The notes below the pieces were generated by a model that saw only the letters and a program-made list of their open reading frames with translations, was not told the origin of the DNA and did not search any database. A DNA stretch of 64,000 nucleotides from an uncultured Eubacteriales bacterium. GTDB taxonomy: Bacteria > Bacillota > Clostridia > Oscillospirales > Oscillospiraceae. How positions within the stretch are numbered: position 1 is the first letter of the stretch; each line of letters opens with the position of its first letter. Location: NCBI GenBank assembly GCA_900079765.1, contig LT599017.1, forward strand, positions 62,001 to 126,000, read 5' to 3'. This document shows positions 8,798-17,545 of the stretch, piece after piece. The position numbers and the translations under genes are program-made.

Positions 8798-9715
8798 TCA
8801 TTCCAAATCAAAATAGTCCATTACCGACGTTTCACGGAATCCGCAGGACTTGTATAAATTGAGGGCCGTCGTATTCTCGGCGGCAACCTGAAGCATAATC
8901 TCCATTGCATTTGCAGCCTTCAATTTTTTTATGGCGCCCAGTAGAATTGCACGCCCAAGGCCTTTTCCACGGTGCTCCGGCAAGACACCCAGCCCGTAGA
9001 TCCCTCCAAGCCCATTCGCCAATTGCAGATGGACTTTTCCGATGACCTGATCATTTTGTTCTGCGAGATAAATGGTCATGCCTCGTCTTTCCTCATCCTC
9101 CGGATGTGGAATGTTCTCATTCTCTTCCTCAAGGCGGTCGCCAAAATAAATCGCATTTTGACGGGCGATTTCAAAGGCGTCCGCATTGGTGGCTTTTCTA
9201 AGGGTGACGTCACACAGCCGCTTCTCGGTGGCCTCAGAGGATTCCTCGTGCAGAAACATTTCAAACTCTGAGACTCGGTACGCCGCTCCGGCTTTTTCTA
9301 AAAACTTCTGGCCGGGAGCAGATTTTCTGTCACACAGCAGGAGAACACTGGCACCATTTCTCTGTCTGCACTCTGCAAGAGCCAATTCAAACAATTTTGA
9401 AAAAATCCCCTGCCGCCGATAATCCGGATGCACCATCCCGGTAACCTCGGGAGATGCCGATGTACCTCCGAAGGCAGATATCCCGATATACCCTACCAGT
9501 TGCGCACCGGAAAAGTACATGAATTCATTGATGTCATGAATATTGGCCTTGTCAGTACGAGTTACAGCATCACTAAGCTTATAGTCAAGCTCCAGCTTTA
9601 AAGTGATTTGGTCTTCATTGGAGCAGTGCAATTGAAGGGAATGAATCAAATCATAATCTTCCTGACGAAGGCAGCCGTCCAGCTTAATCCATGGTTCGTT
9701 TATTGTTTTATTCAT
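8798..9715 (-). CDS. Tandem-GNAT acetyltransferase
   Basis: A 305-residue protein built of two GNAT domains. The N-terminal one has HPDYRRQGIFSKLFELAL (about 98-115) and the C-terminal one LPEHRGKGLGRAILLGAI (about 246-263) and NTTALNLYKSCGFRETSV (about 281-298). Tandem GNATs of this kind (mycothiol-synthase-like or aminoglycoside-type in layout) often have one active and one structural half. Both acetyl-CoA loops look intact here. The start ATG follows AGGGAGTCCCT. Confidence 0.85.
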   Translation of the reverse strand: MNKTINEPWIKLDGCLRQEDYDLIHSLQLHCSNEDQITLKLELDYKLSDAVTRTDKANIHDINEFMYFSGAQLVGYIGISAFGGTSASPEVTGMVHPDYRRQGIFSKLFELALAECRQRNGASVLLLCDRKSAPGQKFLEKAGAAYRVSEFEMFLHEESSEATEKRLCDVTLRKATNADAFEIARQNAIYFGDRLEEENENIPHPEDEERRGMTIYLAEQNDQVIGKVHLQLANGLGGIYGLGVLPEHRGKGLGRAILLGAIKKLKAANAMEIMLQVAAENTTALNLYKSCGFRETSVMDYFDLE

Positions 9716-9872
9716 AGGGACTCCCTGTCTATCTCAGACTGATGTTTTTCTTCGGCGATATGAAAAACGATTATACTATGTTCGAGAAGGCTAACGCACT
9801 CCAAGGGATACGTTCAAGCAAGCAAACTGTCTTCACCTTGGAGTCACGGCCGCTTAGTTATTGTTTTTGTCC

Positions 9873-11222
9873 TTATATTTGCTTTGACATCAATACTGCT
9901 GTCTCCACATGAGCCGTCCTTGGGAACAGGTCCACCGCCTCGGCGGTTTGGAGGGCGTAGCCCTGAGCGGCGAAGAGCTTGAGGTCACGGGCCAGGGTGG
10001 CGCAGTCGCAGGAGACATAGACAATGCGTTTGGGGGCCATGCGCGCGATGGTGTCGATGACGTCGGGGGCGAGGCCCTTGCGCGGCGGGTCCACGCAGAC
10101 CACGTCGGGGCGGAGGCCCTCCGCCTCCAGCGCACGGGCGGCTTCCCCCGCGTCGGCGCAGAGGAAACGGGCGTTGGAGATGCCGTTGCGCGCCGCGTTT
10201 TCCTTCGCGTCCTCCACGGCCTGGGGTACCACCTCGCAGCCGATGGCCTGCTTTGCGGCGCGGGCCATGGCCAGGGTGATGGTGCCGATGCCGCAGTAAA
10301 GGTCCAGCACGATCTCCGTTCCGGTGAGGCCAGCGAAGTCCAGCGCCCTGCCATAGAGCACCTCCGCCTGGTCGGTGTTCACTTGGTAGAACGAGGGGAC
10401 CGACAGCTTGAACGTGATCCCGCACAGTGTGTCCATCAGAAAGTCGTCCCCCCAGAGGGTGCGGTAGGAGTCCCCCAGGATGACGTTATTCTTCTTCTCG
10501 TTCACGCCCAGGACCACCCCCGCAAGCCCCGGCTCGGCTGCCCGGAGAGCGGAAACCAGGGCGTCCTCATTGGGAACGGACTTCCCGTTTACCAGCAGGC
10601 AGAGAAGGGATTCCCCGGCGCGGTTGGTACGGACATAGACGTGGCGGACGAGCCCCTTACTGCTCCGCTCGTCGTAGGCGCTCACGCCCTCGCGCACCAT
10701 CCAGGCCTTCACGGAGGCGCGGAGATTGGCGGCGGCGAGAGGCTGAAGGAGGCAGTCGTCCACGTCGGTGACCTGGTGGCTCCTCTGGCGGTAAAAGCCG
10801 ACCCGGGGGCCGGGACCCACGGGAAATTGAACCTTATTCCGATAACGAAACGTATTATCTGCGCCGTGGATTACAGAAACGCTGGCGTCAATGCCCCCGA
10901 TGCGTCGAATCGCATCCTCCACCTTCTGCCGCTTGGCGGTTAGCTCTTCGGCGTAGGTCATGTGGCGGAAGGTGCAGCCGCCGCAGGAATCATTATAGGG
11001 GCAGTCCACATCCATCCGGGCGGGGGAGGGGCTGGAGAGCGAGACAACATGGCCCCAGACTGCACTGCGGCCAACCTTGTCGATGTACACATTGCACACC
11101 TCTCCCCGGACGGCCCCCTTCACGAAGACCACCATACCCTCGTGCCGGGCCACCCCGTCCCCGTCGGCTGCGTAGCCGTCAATGGTCAGGGGGTAAATTT
11201 TCTGCTCCTGAATGTTCATCAT
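9873..11222 (-). CDS. rlmD: 23S rRNA (uracil-1939-C5)-methyltransferase RlmD/RumA type
   Basis: A 449-residue RNA methyltransferase. An N-terminal TRAM domain (about 1-60) is followed by the Fe-S cysteines CPYNDSCGGC, a SAM motif DLYCGIGTITLAMA, the VDPPRKG motif and the catalytic cysteine in YVSCDCATLARDL near residue 405-417. Such enzymes transfer methyl from SAM to C5 of a uridine in 23S rRNA. Firmicutes often carry two relatives (RlmCD), so the exact position modified is uncertain. Its ATG overlaps the stop of the upstream lipoprotein gene (ATGA), so the two are translationally coupled. Confidence 0.9.
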   Translation of the reverse strand: MMNIQEQKIYPLTIDGYAADGDGVARHEGMVVFVKGAVRGEVCNVYIDKVGRSAVWGHVVSLSSPSPARMDVDCPYNDSCGGCTFRHMTYAEELTAKRQKVEDAIRRIGGIDASVSVIHGADNTFRYRNKVQFPVGPGPRVGFYRQRSHQVTDVDDCLLQPLAAANLRASVKAWMVREGVSAYDERSSKGLVRHVYVRTNRAGESLLCLLVNGKSVPNEDALVSALRAAEPGLAGVVLGVNEKKNNVILGDSYRTLWGDDFLMDTLCGITFKLSVPSFYQVNTDQAEVLYGRALDFAGLTGTEIVLDLYCGIGTITLAMARAAKQAIGCEVVPQAVEDAKENAARNGISNARFLCADAGEAARALEAEGLRPDVVCVDPPRKGLAPDVIDTIARMAPKRIVYVSCDCATLARDLKLFAAQGYALQTAEAVDLFPRTAHVETAVLMSKQI

Positions 11223-12034
11223 CGGCTTAAAAGTCCTTCCAGCAGGCTGTACGGCACTAAAAATTCCGGCTTTGTGGCGGCCTGGGGCGTTAGGGTCTGG
11301 GGCTGATAGAAAAAGACGAAACCCTCGGCGGCAGGGTAGAAATTTTCCCGGCTGAAGGCGGAGGCGACGGAGTCCTGGTTGTACTCGGGGTGCTCAGTCC
11401 CCTGGCGGATGACCTCCGCCAGCGCCAGGCGCTCAGCCTCGTCCGCGTCAGTAAAGAAGTCGGCAAAACGGAGGTAGGATCCGGTGGTCAGGTCGAACCG
11501 GTCTGCCAGGTAGATCAGGGTGGGGTAGGGGCCGCTGGAGTGGCCGTAGTGGGTGCGGAGGATGGAGACGGTGTCCTCCGTCTGGTACATAAGCGCGTAG
11601 TCGGCCTCGTGGGTAGAGCCGGAGAAGGGGTCGCCCAAGGCGAGAGCGGTCTCGTAGTCGTCCTGCGCCTGGGCCACGGCGGCCTGGAGGTCGCTCTTCA
11701 GGTCCTTCAAAAGCTGGGCATACCAGTTGTTGACGGCGGTATAGGCGACTACGCCACTGGCGTTCTCAATATAGGGCAGGTCGAACCGGCCCTCCACCAA
11801 AGTGACGTCCGGGTGGTCCGCGGCGGTCTGGACGTAGGAGTCGGACTGAATACCCCAGACGGGGGCCGCGGCGGGGGTGGGGGAAGGCGCGGCGGTCTCC
11901 GTGGGCGTAGGGGAGGGGGTGGCCGAGACCGTGGGTACAGGAGTGGCGGTGGCGGTAGGTGCGGGAGAATTGGACGCGCATGCCGTGAGGGATAGCGCCA
12001 GCCCCAGCAGGAGGGGCGGTAACATTCGTTTCAT
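11219..12034 (-). CDS. Lipoprotein with DUF3298 (RsiV-like) C-terminal domain
   Basis: A 271-residue secreted lipoprotein. The signal is MKRMLPPLLLGLALSLTACA with the lipidated cysteine at 19, followed by a Pro/Thr-rich linker to about residue 58 and then a DUF4163/DUF3298-type domain (YALMYQTEDTVSILRTHYGH, FDLTTGSYLRFADFFTD, EGFVFFYQPQTLTPQA). Related domains occur in anti-sigma factor RsiV, which binds lysozyme, and in PdaC; function here is unknown. It overlaps rlmD by four bases. Confidence 0.8.
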   Translation of the reverse strand: MKRMLPPLLLGLALSLTACASNSPAPTATATPVPTVSATPSPTPTETAAPSPTPAAAPVWGIQSDSYVQTAADHPDVTLVEGRFDLPYIENASGVVAYTAVNNWYAQLLKDLKSDLQAAVAQAQDDYETALALGDPFSGSTHEADYALMYQTEDTVSILRTHYGHSSGPYPTLIYLADRFDLTTGSYLRFADFFTDADEAERLALAEVIRQGTEHPEYNQDSVASAFSRENFYPAAEGFVFFYQPQTLTPQAATKPEFLVPYSLLEGLLSR

Positions 12035-12119
12035 AAGGGACTCCTTTTTGATGGTTATACTACTTCAATCTATAGTTTACCACGGAGGAGACGGCACGTA
12101 AATGGGAAAGTGCCTATTC

Positions 12120-12166
12120 AAAAAATCGGCGGCAGGCGCCCCCCGAGGGACGTCTGCCGCCGATTT
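12120..12166 (-). terminator. Intrinsic terminator of the SDR/OYE operon
   Basis: A 13-bp stem AAATCGGCGGCAG / CTGCCGCCGATTT with a GC-rich loop lies 15 bp after the SDR stop. Read leftward it ends in a run of six U residues. It closes the leftward four-gene operon. Confidence 0.8.
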
Positions 12167-12180
12167 AAAGTCAGGGAATG

Positions 12181-12942
12181 TTAGCCGAGGGGGAGGAGCA
12201 GGCCGCCGTCGCACAGGATGATCTGGCCCTGGGTGTAGCGGCAGGCGTCGGAGGCGAGGAAAACCAGCGCGCCGTTGAGGTCATCCACCGTGCCGAGGCG
12301 GCGTTGGGGAACCTTGGCGCTCATCTTTGCCACATGCTCGGGGGTGGAGTTCTCGCCCATGCCCAGCATGATCTGGCCAGGGGCAATGCCATTGACGTAG
12401 ATGCCGTACTGAGCCCAGGCCATGGCGAGGCACTGGGTCATCATGGTGGCTGCGGCCTTAGATATAGAGTAGGTGGGGGCCACGGCTGAGGCGCGGTAGC
12501 CACTGACGGAGCAGATGTTGATGATGTTGCCGCCGTGTTCCTTCATATAGCGCAGGAAAATCTCCTGGGCCAGGAAGAAGGGACCCTTGACGTTTGCGTC
12601 CAGCACCCGGTCGTAGGCATCAGGGGTCAGGTCGGCGGCGGGGGTGTAGTCGATGAGGGCGGCGTTGTTCACCAGGATGTCAATCTTGCCAAACTCCTTG
12701 ATGACGGTGTCCACCGCCTCTTTCATCACGTCCATCTTGGTCACGTCCACGTATACGGGGACGATCTTCCGGCCGGTGGAGGCGGCGATCTCGGCAGCCA
12801 CCTCCTGAAGCTTGTCTAAGCGGCGGGCCATGATGACCACGTCGGCCCCCGCCTCGGCGAGACCCCGAGCCATGTCCTTGCCCAGCCCCTGGGACGCACC
12901 GGTGACGATGGCGACCTTGCCGGTCAAATCAAAAGAAATCAT
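12181..12942 (-). CDS. SDR family NAD(P)-dependent oxidoreductase
   Basis: A 253-residue classical short-chain dehydrogenase. The cofactor loop is TGASQGLG (about 15-22), NNA at 91-93, the active-site Ser in ICSVSGYRASAVAPTYSISK with Tyr-x3-Lys, and a C-terminal GQIILCDGG. The pattern resembles gluconate-5-dehydrogenase-like SDRs; the actual substrate is unknown. It is the last gene of the operon that also holds an enone/ene reductase and two transporters, so it may reduce a carbonyl on the same imported compound. The start follows CAGGAGGTTTATC. Confidence 0.88.
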   Translation of the reverse strand: MISFDLTGKVAIVTGASQGLGKDMARGLAEAGADVVIMARRLDKLQEVAAEIAASTGRKIVPVYVDVTKMDVMKEAVDTVIKEFGKIDILVNNAALIDYTPAADLTPDAYDRVLDANVKGPFFLAQEIFLRYMKEHGGNIINICSVSGYRASAVAPTYSISKAAATMMTQCLAMAWAQYGIYVNGIAPGQIMLGMGENSTPEHVAKMSAKVPQRRLGTVDDLNGALVFLASDACRYTQGQIILCDGGLLLPLG

Positions 12943-12967
12943 GATAAACCTCCTGTTTGTTAGATGT

Positions 12968-14908
12968 TTACTTCAGCACCCGTGCGGCGTGGAACGCCTC
13001 ATGGACCGCATCGATCACCTTGCGGGGGGCTACTGCGTCGCCGACGAGGCGGACATTGTTTATGCCGCTCCAGATCTCGTCTTCCAGCGCACTGTTTGAG
13101 CGGTAGCCCACGGCCATGACCACGGTGGAGCAGGGGACCTCGTAGACTTGGCCATCCTTCTCATAAGTGACGCCGTTCTCAGAGATGCCGGTGACCTTGC
13201 CGCTGCATACCGTCTCCACGCCGCTGGCGGCCATCAGGTCCCGCAGGGAGTGGTCGTTGGAACCAAAGTGCTTGACGGTTTTAAGTACGCAGTCCAGAGC
13301 CTCGATGATGGTGACCTTTCCTACAGAGCGCATCCCGTCCAGGTGCAGGGCGGTCTCACAGCCCACCAGGCCACCGCCGATGACCACCACGTCGCCGGTG
13401 ACGGGCTCCTTGCGGAGCATAGCCTCATTGCCCGTGAGCACCCCGACCTTGGAGCCCTCGGCCCGGGGCAGGCGGATCATGATGGAGTCGGAGCCGGTGG
13501 CGAGGATCACATCGTCCACACCCTCGGCCAGAATGTCCTCCTTGGTGGCGGTTTTGTTGAGGACGGCCTTCACGCCGGATTTGCCAAACCGGTAGATGAG
13601 GTTGTCGAGGAAGACGCGCACGTCTGTCTTAAAGGAAGGGGCGCCCGCGGCGGCCAGGTTGCCGCCCAGGTAGTCGTGGCGCTCCCACAGGGTCACGTCG
13701 ATCCCGCGGGAGTGGGCCAGCATGGCGGCAGTCAATCCGGCAGGGCCGCCGCCCACAACGAGCAGCCTTCTGGTCTTGACGGCGGGGACGATGGGATACT
13801 CCAGCTCGTGGCCGCTTAGGGGGTTGACGGCGCAGGGGCGGTGCTTGCCCGCGATGGCGAGATACATGCACTCGTTGCAGCCGATACAGTGGTTGATTTC
13901 CTTGACGCGGCCCTCCTTGACCTTGGTAGGCCAGTCAGGATCGGCCAGCATCTGGTGGCCCAGGGCGATCACGTCAAGCGCGCCCTCCGTCAGCACGGCC
14001 TCCGCCACGGCGGGGTCGTTCAGCTTGCCCTGCCCCATCAGGGGGACATGGACGGCGGCGCGGACAGCACGGATCACATCCAGCTCCATGCCCTTGGGCT
14101 CGTAGACCGAGGGGATCTGGCAGTAGTAGCGCTCATAGCAGCCGGTGTCCAGGTGCAGGCCGTCGATGCCCTCTTCCTCGAGGATTTTGCACAGCTCAAT
14201 GCCCTCCTCAATGGTGCGGTAGCCCGGCTTGGGGATGCGGTGATCCACCGTGACCTTGGCTGTGACCGAGAAGTCGGGGCCGCAGGTTTTGCGGACCTCA
14301 TGCAGGCACTCGAGGAGGAACCGCATGCGTCCCCGCAGGTTGCCGCCGTACTCGTCGGTCCGGCGGTTCCAGGCGGAGGTAAGGAACTGGTCGAATAGGT
14401 AACCGCCGTAGGCGTGCATCTCAATGCCGTCCACCCCGGCCTTCTTGAGCATGAAAGCCGCGTTGCCGTAAGCCTTGACCACGCGCTGGATCTGTTCCAC
14501 CGTGAAGGGACGGGTGGAGACGCTGGGGTTTGCGCGCAGGGGGTTCTCGCTGGGACCGTAAGGCGCGGTTTCCAGCCGGTCGGCGTAGGCCACGCGGCCC
14601 AGGCCCACGGTGAGCTGGGTAATGACCTTGGCACCGTAGGCGTGGCAGGAATCCACCAGCTGGCCGAAGCCGGCTACCTGGAAAAAATTGTCCATTGCCC
14701 AGGTGGGGCGGCCCTCAAACTCCTGGGTACACATGGCGCAGCCCACCATGATGAGGCCCGCGCCGCCCTCGGCAACGCGGCGGTAAAACTCGATGTTGCG
14801 CTCGCTCACAAAGCCGTCGATATCGGTTTTCATCCCCATGGGGGCGATTGCGATATGGTTTTTGAGCTTGACGTTTCCGTAGGTGGCTCGTTCAAATAGT
14901 TTGTTCAT
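12968..14908 (-). CDS. Old-yellow-enzyme type NADH:flavin oxidoreductase with Fe-S and FAD/NAD domains
   Basis: A 646-residue reductase with the 2,4-dienoyl-CoA reductase / BaiCD-BaiH layout. Residues 1-370 form the FMN TIM barrel (HAYGGYLFDQFLTSAWNRR at 165-183); Cys341, 344, 347 and 359 (CIGCNEC...C) bind a 4Fe-4S cluster; residues 380-646 carry two Rossmann loops, VVGGGPAG (384-391) and VVIGGGLVG near 500. Relatives in gut anaerobes reduce C=C bonds of bile acids, steroids, flavonoids or bilirubin. The substrate here cannot be told. It follows GAGGAGTAAATACC, which overlaps the permease stop. Confidence 0.88.
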   Translation of the reverse strand: MNKLFERATYGNVKLKNHIAIAPMGMKTDIDGFVSERNIEFYRRVAEGGAGLIMVGCAMCTQEFEGRPTWAMDNFFQVAGFGQLVDSCHAYGAKVITQLTVGLGRVAYADRLETAPYGPSENPLRANPSVSTRPFTVEQIQRVVKAYGNAAFMLKKAGVDGIEMHAYGGYLFDQFLTSAWNRRTDEYGGNLRGRMRFLLECLHEVRKTCGPDFSVTAKVTVDHRIPKPGYRTIEEGIELCKILEEEGIDGLHLDTGCYERYYCQIPSVYEPKGMELDVIRAVRAAVHVPLMGQGKLNDPAVAEAVLTEGALDVIALGHQMLADPDWPTKVKEGRVKEINHCIGCNECMYLAIAGKHRPCAVNPLSGHELEYPIVPAVKTRRLLVVGGGPAGLTAAMLAHSRGIDVTLWERHDYLGGNLAAAGAPSFKTDVRVFLDNLIYRFGKSGVKAVLNKTATKEDILAEGVDDVILATGSDSIMIRLPRAEGSKVGVLTGNEAMLRKEPVTGDVVVIGGGLVGCETALHLDGMRSVGKVTIIEALDCVLKTVKHFGSNDHSLRDLMAASGVETVCSGKVTGISENGVTYEKDGQVYEVPCSTVVMAVGYRSNSALEDEIWSGINNVRLVGDAVAPRKVIDAVHEAFHAARVLK

Positions 14909-14914
14909 TGGTAT

Positions 14915-16078
14915 TTACTCCTCACAGCTTGCACTTTGATAGGATATGTCTTTGTCCTGCAGGGCGCGCCGGTAGCGCAGGGGCATGACTACGCAGATAG
15001 GGATGACGATGAGCGGCAGGGCCAGGGACCCCAGTATGCCGTACCCCTTGCTGATGATGGTCCGCAGCCCTAAGATGGAGATGGCGATGCACAGTGCGAA
15101 GTAGAGGACGCCGGTGGTCAGGTTGCGCATCGTCGTGCTCCGGAAAAGGCCCTTGTCGGGGTAGAGCTTGACCACCCGAGCGGCCACCGCATGGAGCTGG
15201 GGTGCGCCGCTGGAGAGTAGAGCCAGGAACATGGTGAGCATGTACACGGAGGGGAGCCAAGGGGCCTTCTCCACCAGAAAGGTGTTGACAATGGTCAGAG
15301 TGGGCATCGGGTCGGCCATCACCTCGGAGCCGTAGGGCAGCAGCAGCAACGTGGTGAGGATAAAGGCGCCGCTATTGAGCACCAGGCTGCACAGCCCGAT
15401 GGCCACCGAGTGGGACCGTGCCGACACATTCTGCTCCACAGCACACAGAGTCAGCGCGTTGCAGGAGTTGGAGAAGGCCAGAGCGATAGCCCCGCTGATC
15501 CCGGCCATCAGAGACACCCCCTTGGGCAGGCGGAAACTCGTCAGAGCGGCGGCCAGGTCGTCGCTCCGGTGGGCCATGGCGAGGGCGGACAGCAGCACCA
15601 TGCCGACGATCATCACCACCGACATTACCCCCGACGACGCGCGCACCAGCCCCGCCCCCCACAGCACCAGCACAATGCTGATGAGAGACATTAGCACCGC
15701 GCCCACCAGCTCGGGCATGCCGGTCAGGCCGGCAAAGAAGGTGCCGCCCATGGAGGCCACCGCGCTGCCGCCGACCACCATGGCGAAAACCATGAAGACC
15801 TCCAGCACGGGGGCGAGCACCTTGCGCCAGGGTCCGTAGATACAGTGAGCAAGGTCTGAGTAGGAGTAGGTCTTCTCCCGCCGGACAACCTCGGCCCCCA
15901 TGGCGATGATGAAGGAGGCCAGTCCCATGGACAGGATGGCCAGCAGCAGGCCGGTGGCCCCATAGGGGGCGAAGTAGGTCGCGGAGAACGCGCCGGAGAT
16001 CATGGACGGGCCCACCAGCGCGCCGAACCAGACCGAGGCAACGGGGAAGGCGACCCGGAAATCACTCTTTTTCACCAT
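14915..16078 (-). CDS. YkvI-like membrane permease
   Basis: A 387-residue inner-membrane protein with about ten to eleven hydrophobic helices and the APC/LeuT-like start VASVWFGALVGPSMISGAF. It resembles YkvI-family putative transporters of unknown substrate. The start MVKKSDFRVAF is used; a frame 18 codons longer would run into the MFS gene's coding end. It lies 4 bp after the MFS gene and 6 bp before the OYE-type gene, so it is firmly within the operon. Two different transporters in one operon suggest uptake of substrate and export of product. Confidence 0.75.
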   Translation of the reverse strand: MVKKSDFRVAFPVASVWFGALVGPSMISGAFSATYFAPYGATGLLLAILSMGLASFIIAMGAEVVRREKTYSYSDLAHCIYGPWRKVLAPVLEVFMVFAMVVGGSAVASMGGTFFAGLTGMPELVGAVLMSLISIVLVLWGAGLVRASSGVMSVVMIVGMVLLSALAMAHRSDDLAAALTSFRLPKGVSLMAGISGAIALAFSNSCNALTLCAVEQNVSARSHSVAIGLCSLVLNSGAFILTTLLLLPYGSEVMADPMPTLTIVNTFLVEKAPWLPSVYMLTMFLALLSSGAPQLHAVAARVVKLYPDKGLFRSTTMRNLTTGVLYFALCIAISILGLRTIISKGYGILGSLALPLIVIPICVVMPLRYRRALQDKDISYQSASCEE

Positions 16079-16082
16079 GGGC

Positions 16083-17336
16083 TCAGTCCCAGAGCCTTCT
16101 GGTGGCGAGGGTGCCCGCGATGACGACCACAATACCCACGGCCAGGGCGATGGAGGCCGCGATCATACCGCCGGTGTAGGAGCCGGAGGAGGTGAAAATC
16201 CCGGCGTAAATGTTGGAGGAGAACATGGAGGTCAACGTGCCGATGGAGGCGACGTAGCCGTAGATCTGCGCGAAGTGTTTCTCACCCAGCATCTTCTTAA
16301 TGATGAAGGGAGGGGCGATGGACATGGTGGCGAAGCCGAACCCAAAGAGGCCCGCGCCCAGGAAGCCCATGAAGTCGCCGCTGCCGGCACCTGCCACCAG
16401 GACGAGGATGCCCGCGATCATGGCGCCGCAGCCCACCGTGTAACATACGGCACAGCCGAACTTGTCGTTGATGACGCCCAGGAAGATCTTGCCCAGAATG
16501 GCGCCGACCATTAGCACGGTGGAGAGAACGCCGGCCTTGGCAATGTCGAACGCATAGGCGGAGGTGGCAAACTTGGCGGCCTGAGTCTGGAAGTTGCAGC
16601 CGAAGAAGCACACTACGACGGCGATGGCGACCATCCAGAACCAGGGGGTGCGCAGGGCCTCGCCAAAGGTGAAGCCCTTTAGCTCCTTCGCCTCGCCCTG
16701 GGCGGCGACGGCGGTACCGTCCTCCTCGCCATAGGCGCTTTCGCCCTTTTCGGGACGAGGCTTGTACCGCAGGCCGAAGATGGCGAACACCAGGCCGATG
16801 GCCAAAGCGATGAGGGCGCAGACGCGCATGGCGCTCTGCCAGCCCATGGAGGAGATCATCCTGCCCACCACGGTGCCAAACACGGCCCCGCCCAGGTTGG
16901 AGAACGCCAGCACGACGCCCAGGATGGTGCCGGCCTTCTTCTTGAACCAGTTGTTGATGAGGATGGGCCCCATCAGGTAGGTAATGAAGGAAAATCCAAA
17001 GCCGATGACCACGCCGGAGACGAGCCACCCGGCGTAGCTGGTGTAGAACGAGATCGCGTAGAAACCGCCGGTTGCCAGCAGCACCGCCACGCTGATGACG
17101 GCCCGGGTGTCAAACATGGCGAAGAGCTTGCGGGCAATGGGTTGGCAGAGGGCCATGGTGCCGGTCATGCAGGTGAAGTAGAGGGCGAGCTGCGCCATGG
17201 TCGCGGTCTCGGAATAGACGGTGCTGAACTGGGCCATGAAGAGACTGATGCTGTTGGCGACGACGCCGGAGACGCCAAAAAGGATCGCGGCCACCGAAAT
17301 GGCGGTAATCCATGCGTGGGTGGATGACTTTTTCAT
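16083..17336 (-). CDS. MFS transporter, oxalate/formate-antiporter-like
   Basis: A 417-residue major facilitator with twelve predicted helices and the OFA-family look (ITAISVAAILFGVSGVVANS at the start, LMGPILINNWFKKKAGTILG near residue 125, ILGKIFLGVINDKFG in the middle). The start MKKSSTHAW is chosen because GGGAGGCATT lies directly before it. OFA members carry organic anions such as oxalate or other carboxylates. As first gene of the operon, under a promoter facing the PucR-type regulator, it is the best candidate for the importer. Confidence 0.85.
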   Translation of the reverse strand: MKKSSTHAWITAISVAAILFGVSGVVANSISLFMAQFSTVYSETATMAQLALYFTCMTGTMALCQPIARKLFAMFDTRAVISVAVLLATGGFYAISFYTSYAGWLVSGVVIGFGFSFITYLMGPILINNWFKKKAGTILGVVLAFSNLGGAVFGTVVGRMISSMGWQSAMRVCALIALAIGLVFAIFGLRYKPRPEKGESAYGEEDGTAVAAQGEAKELKGFTFGEALRTPWFWMVAIAVVVCFFGCNFQTQAAKFATSAYAFDIAKAGVLSTVLMVGAILGKIFLGVINDKFGCAVCYTVGCGAMIAGILVLVAGAGSGDFMGFLGAGLFGFGFATMSIAPPFIIKKMLGEKHFAQIYGYVASIGTLTSMFSSNIYAGIFTSSGSYTGGMIAASIALAVGIVVVIAGTLATRRLWD

Positions 17337-17407
17337 AATGCCTCCCGATGATATGTAATTTGGTCCCACACCCATCACACAAGTGTGTTAACCTTTTGAC
17401 AATAAGC

Positions 17408-17436
17408 AATATAGCACCTGAAAAAGATTGTCGCAA
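17408..17436 (-). promoter_or_regulatory. Promoter of the MFS-permease-OYE-SDR operon
   Basis: Read leftward, TTGCGA (17431-17436) and TATATT (17408-17413) are 17 bp apart, a good sigma-A promoter about 70 bp before the MFS start. A short palindrome CACAC-TT-GTGTG (17376-17387) lies in the leader. Confidence 0.6.
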
Positions 17437-17447
17437 TATTAACAATG

Positions 17448-17474
17448 CACAATATAAATTGTGAAATTGTTCAC
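17448..17474. promoter_or_regulatory. Candidate operators between divergent promoters
   Basis: Two overlapping inverted repeats lie between the facing promoters: CACAAT-ATAA-ATTGTG (17448-17463) and GTGAA-ATTG-TTCAC (17461-17474), the second ending at the -35 box of the PucR-type gene. They are the most likely binding sites for that regulator; this is inference. Confidence 0.5.
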
Positions 17475-17503
17475 TTGCACAAACGCAGGGAAAGCGCTAT
17501 AAT
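17475..17503 (+). promoter_or_regulatory. Promoter of the PucR-type regulator
   Basis: TTGCAC (17475-17480) and TATAAT (17498-17503) with exactly 17 bp between them, 43 bp before the GTG start. The -35 box touches the second inverted repeat, so autoregulation is plausible. Confidence 0.7.
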
Positions 17504-17545
17504 GGCCCGTGCTGACCGGAGTGGATAAAGCGGAGGAGTGGTATC

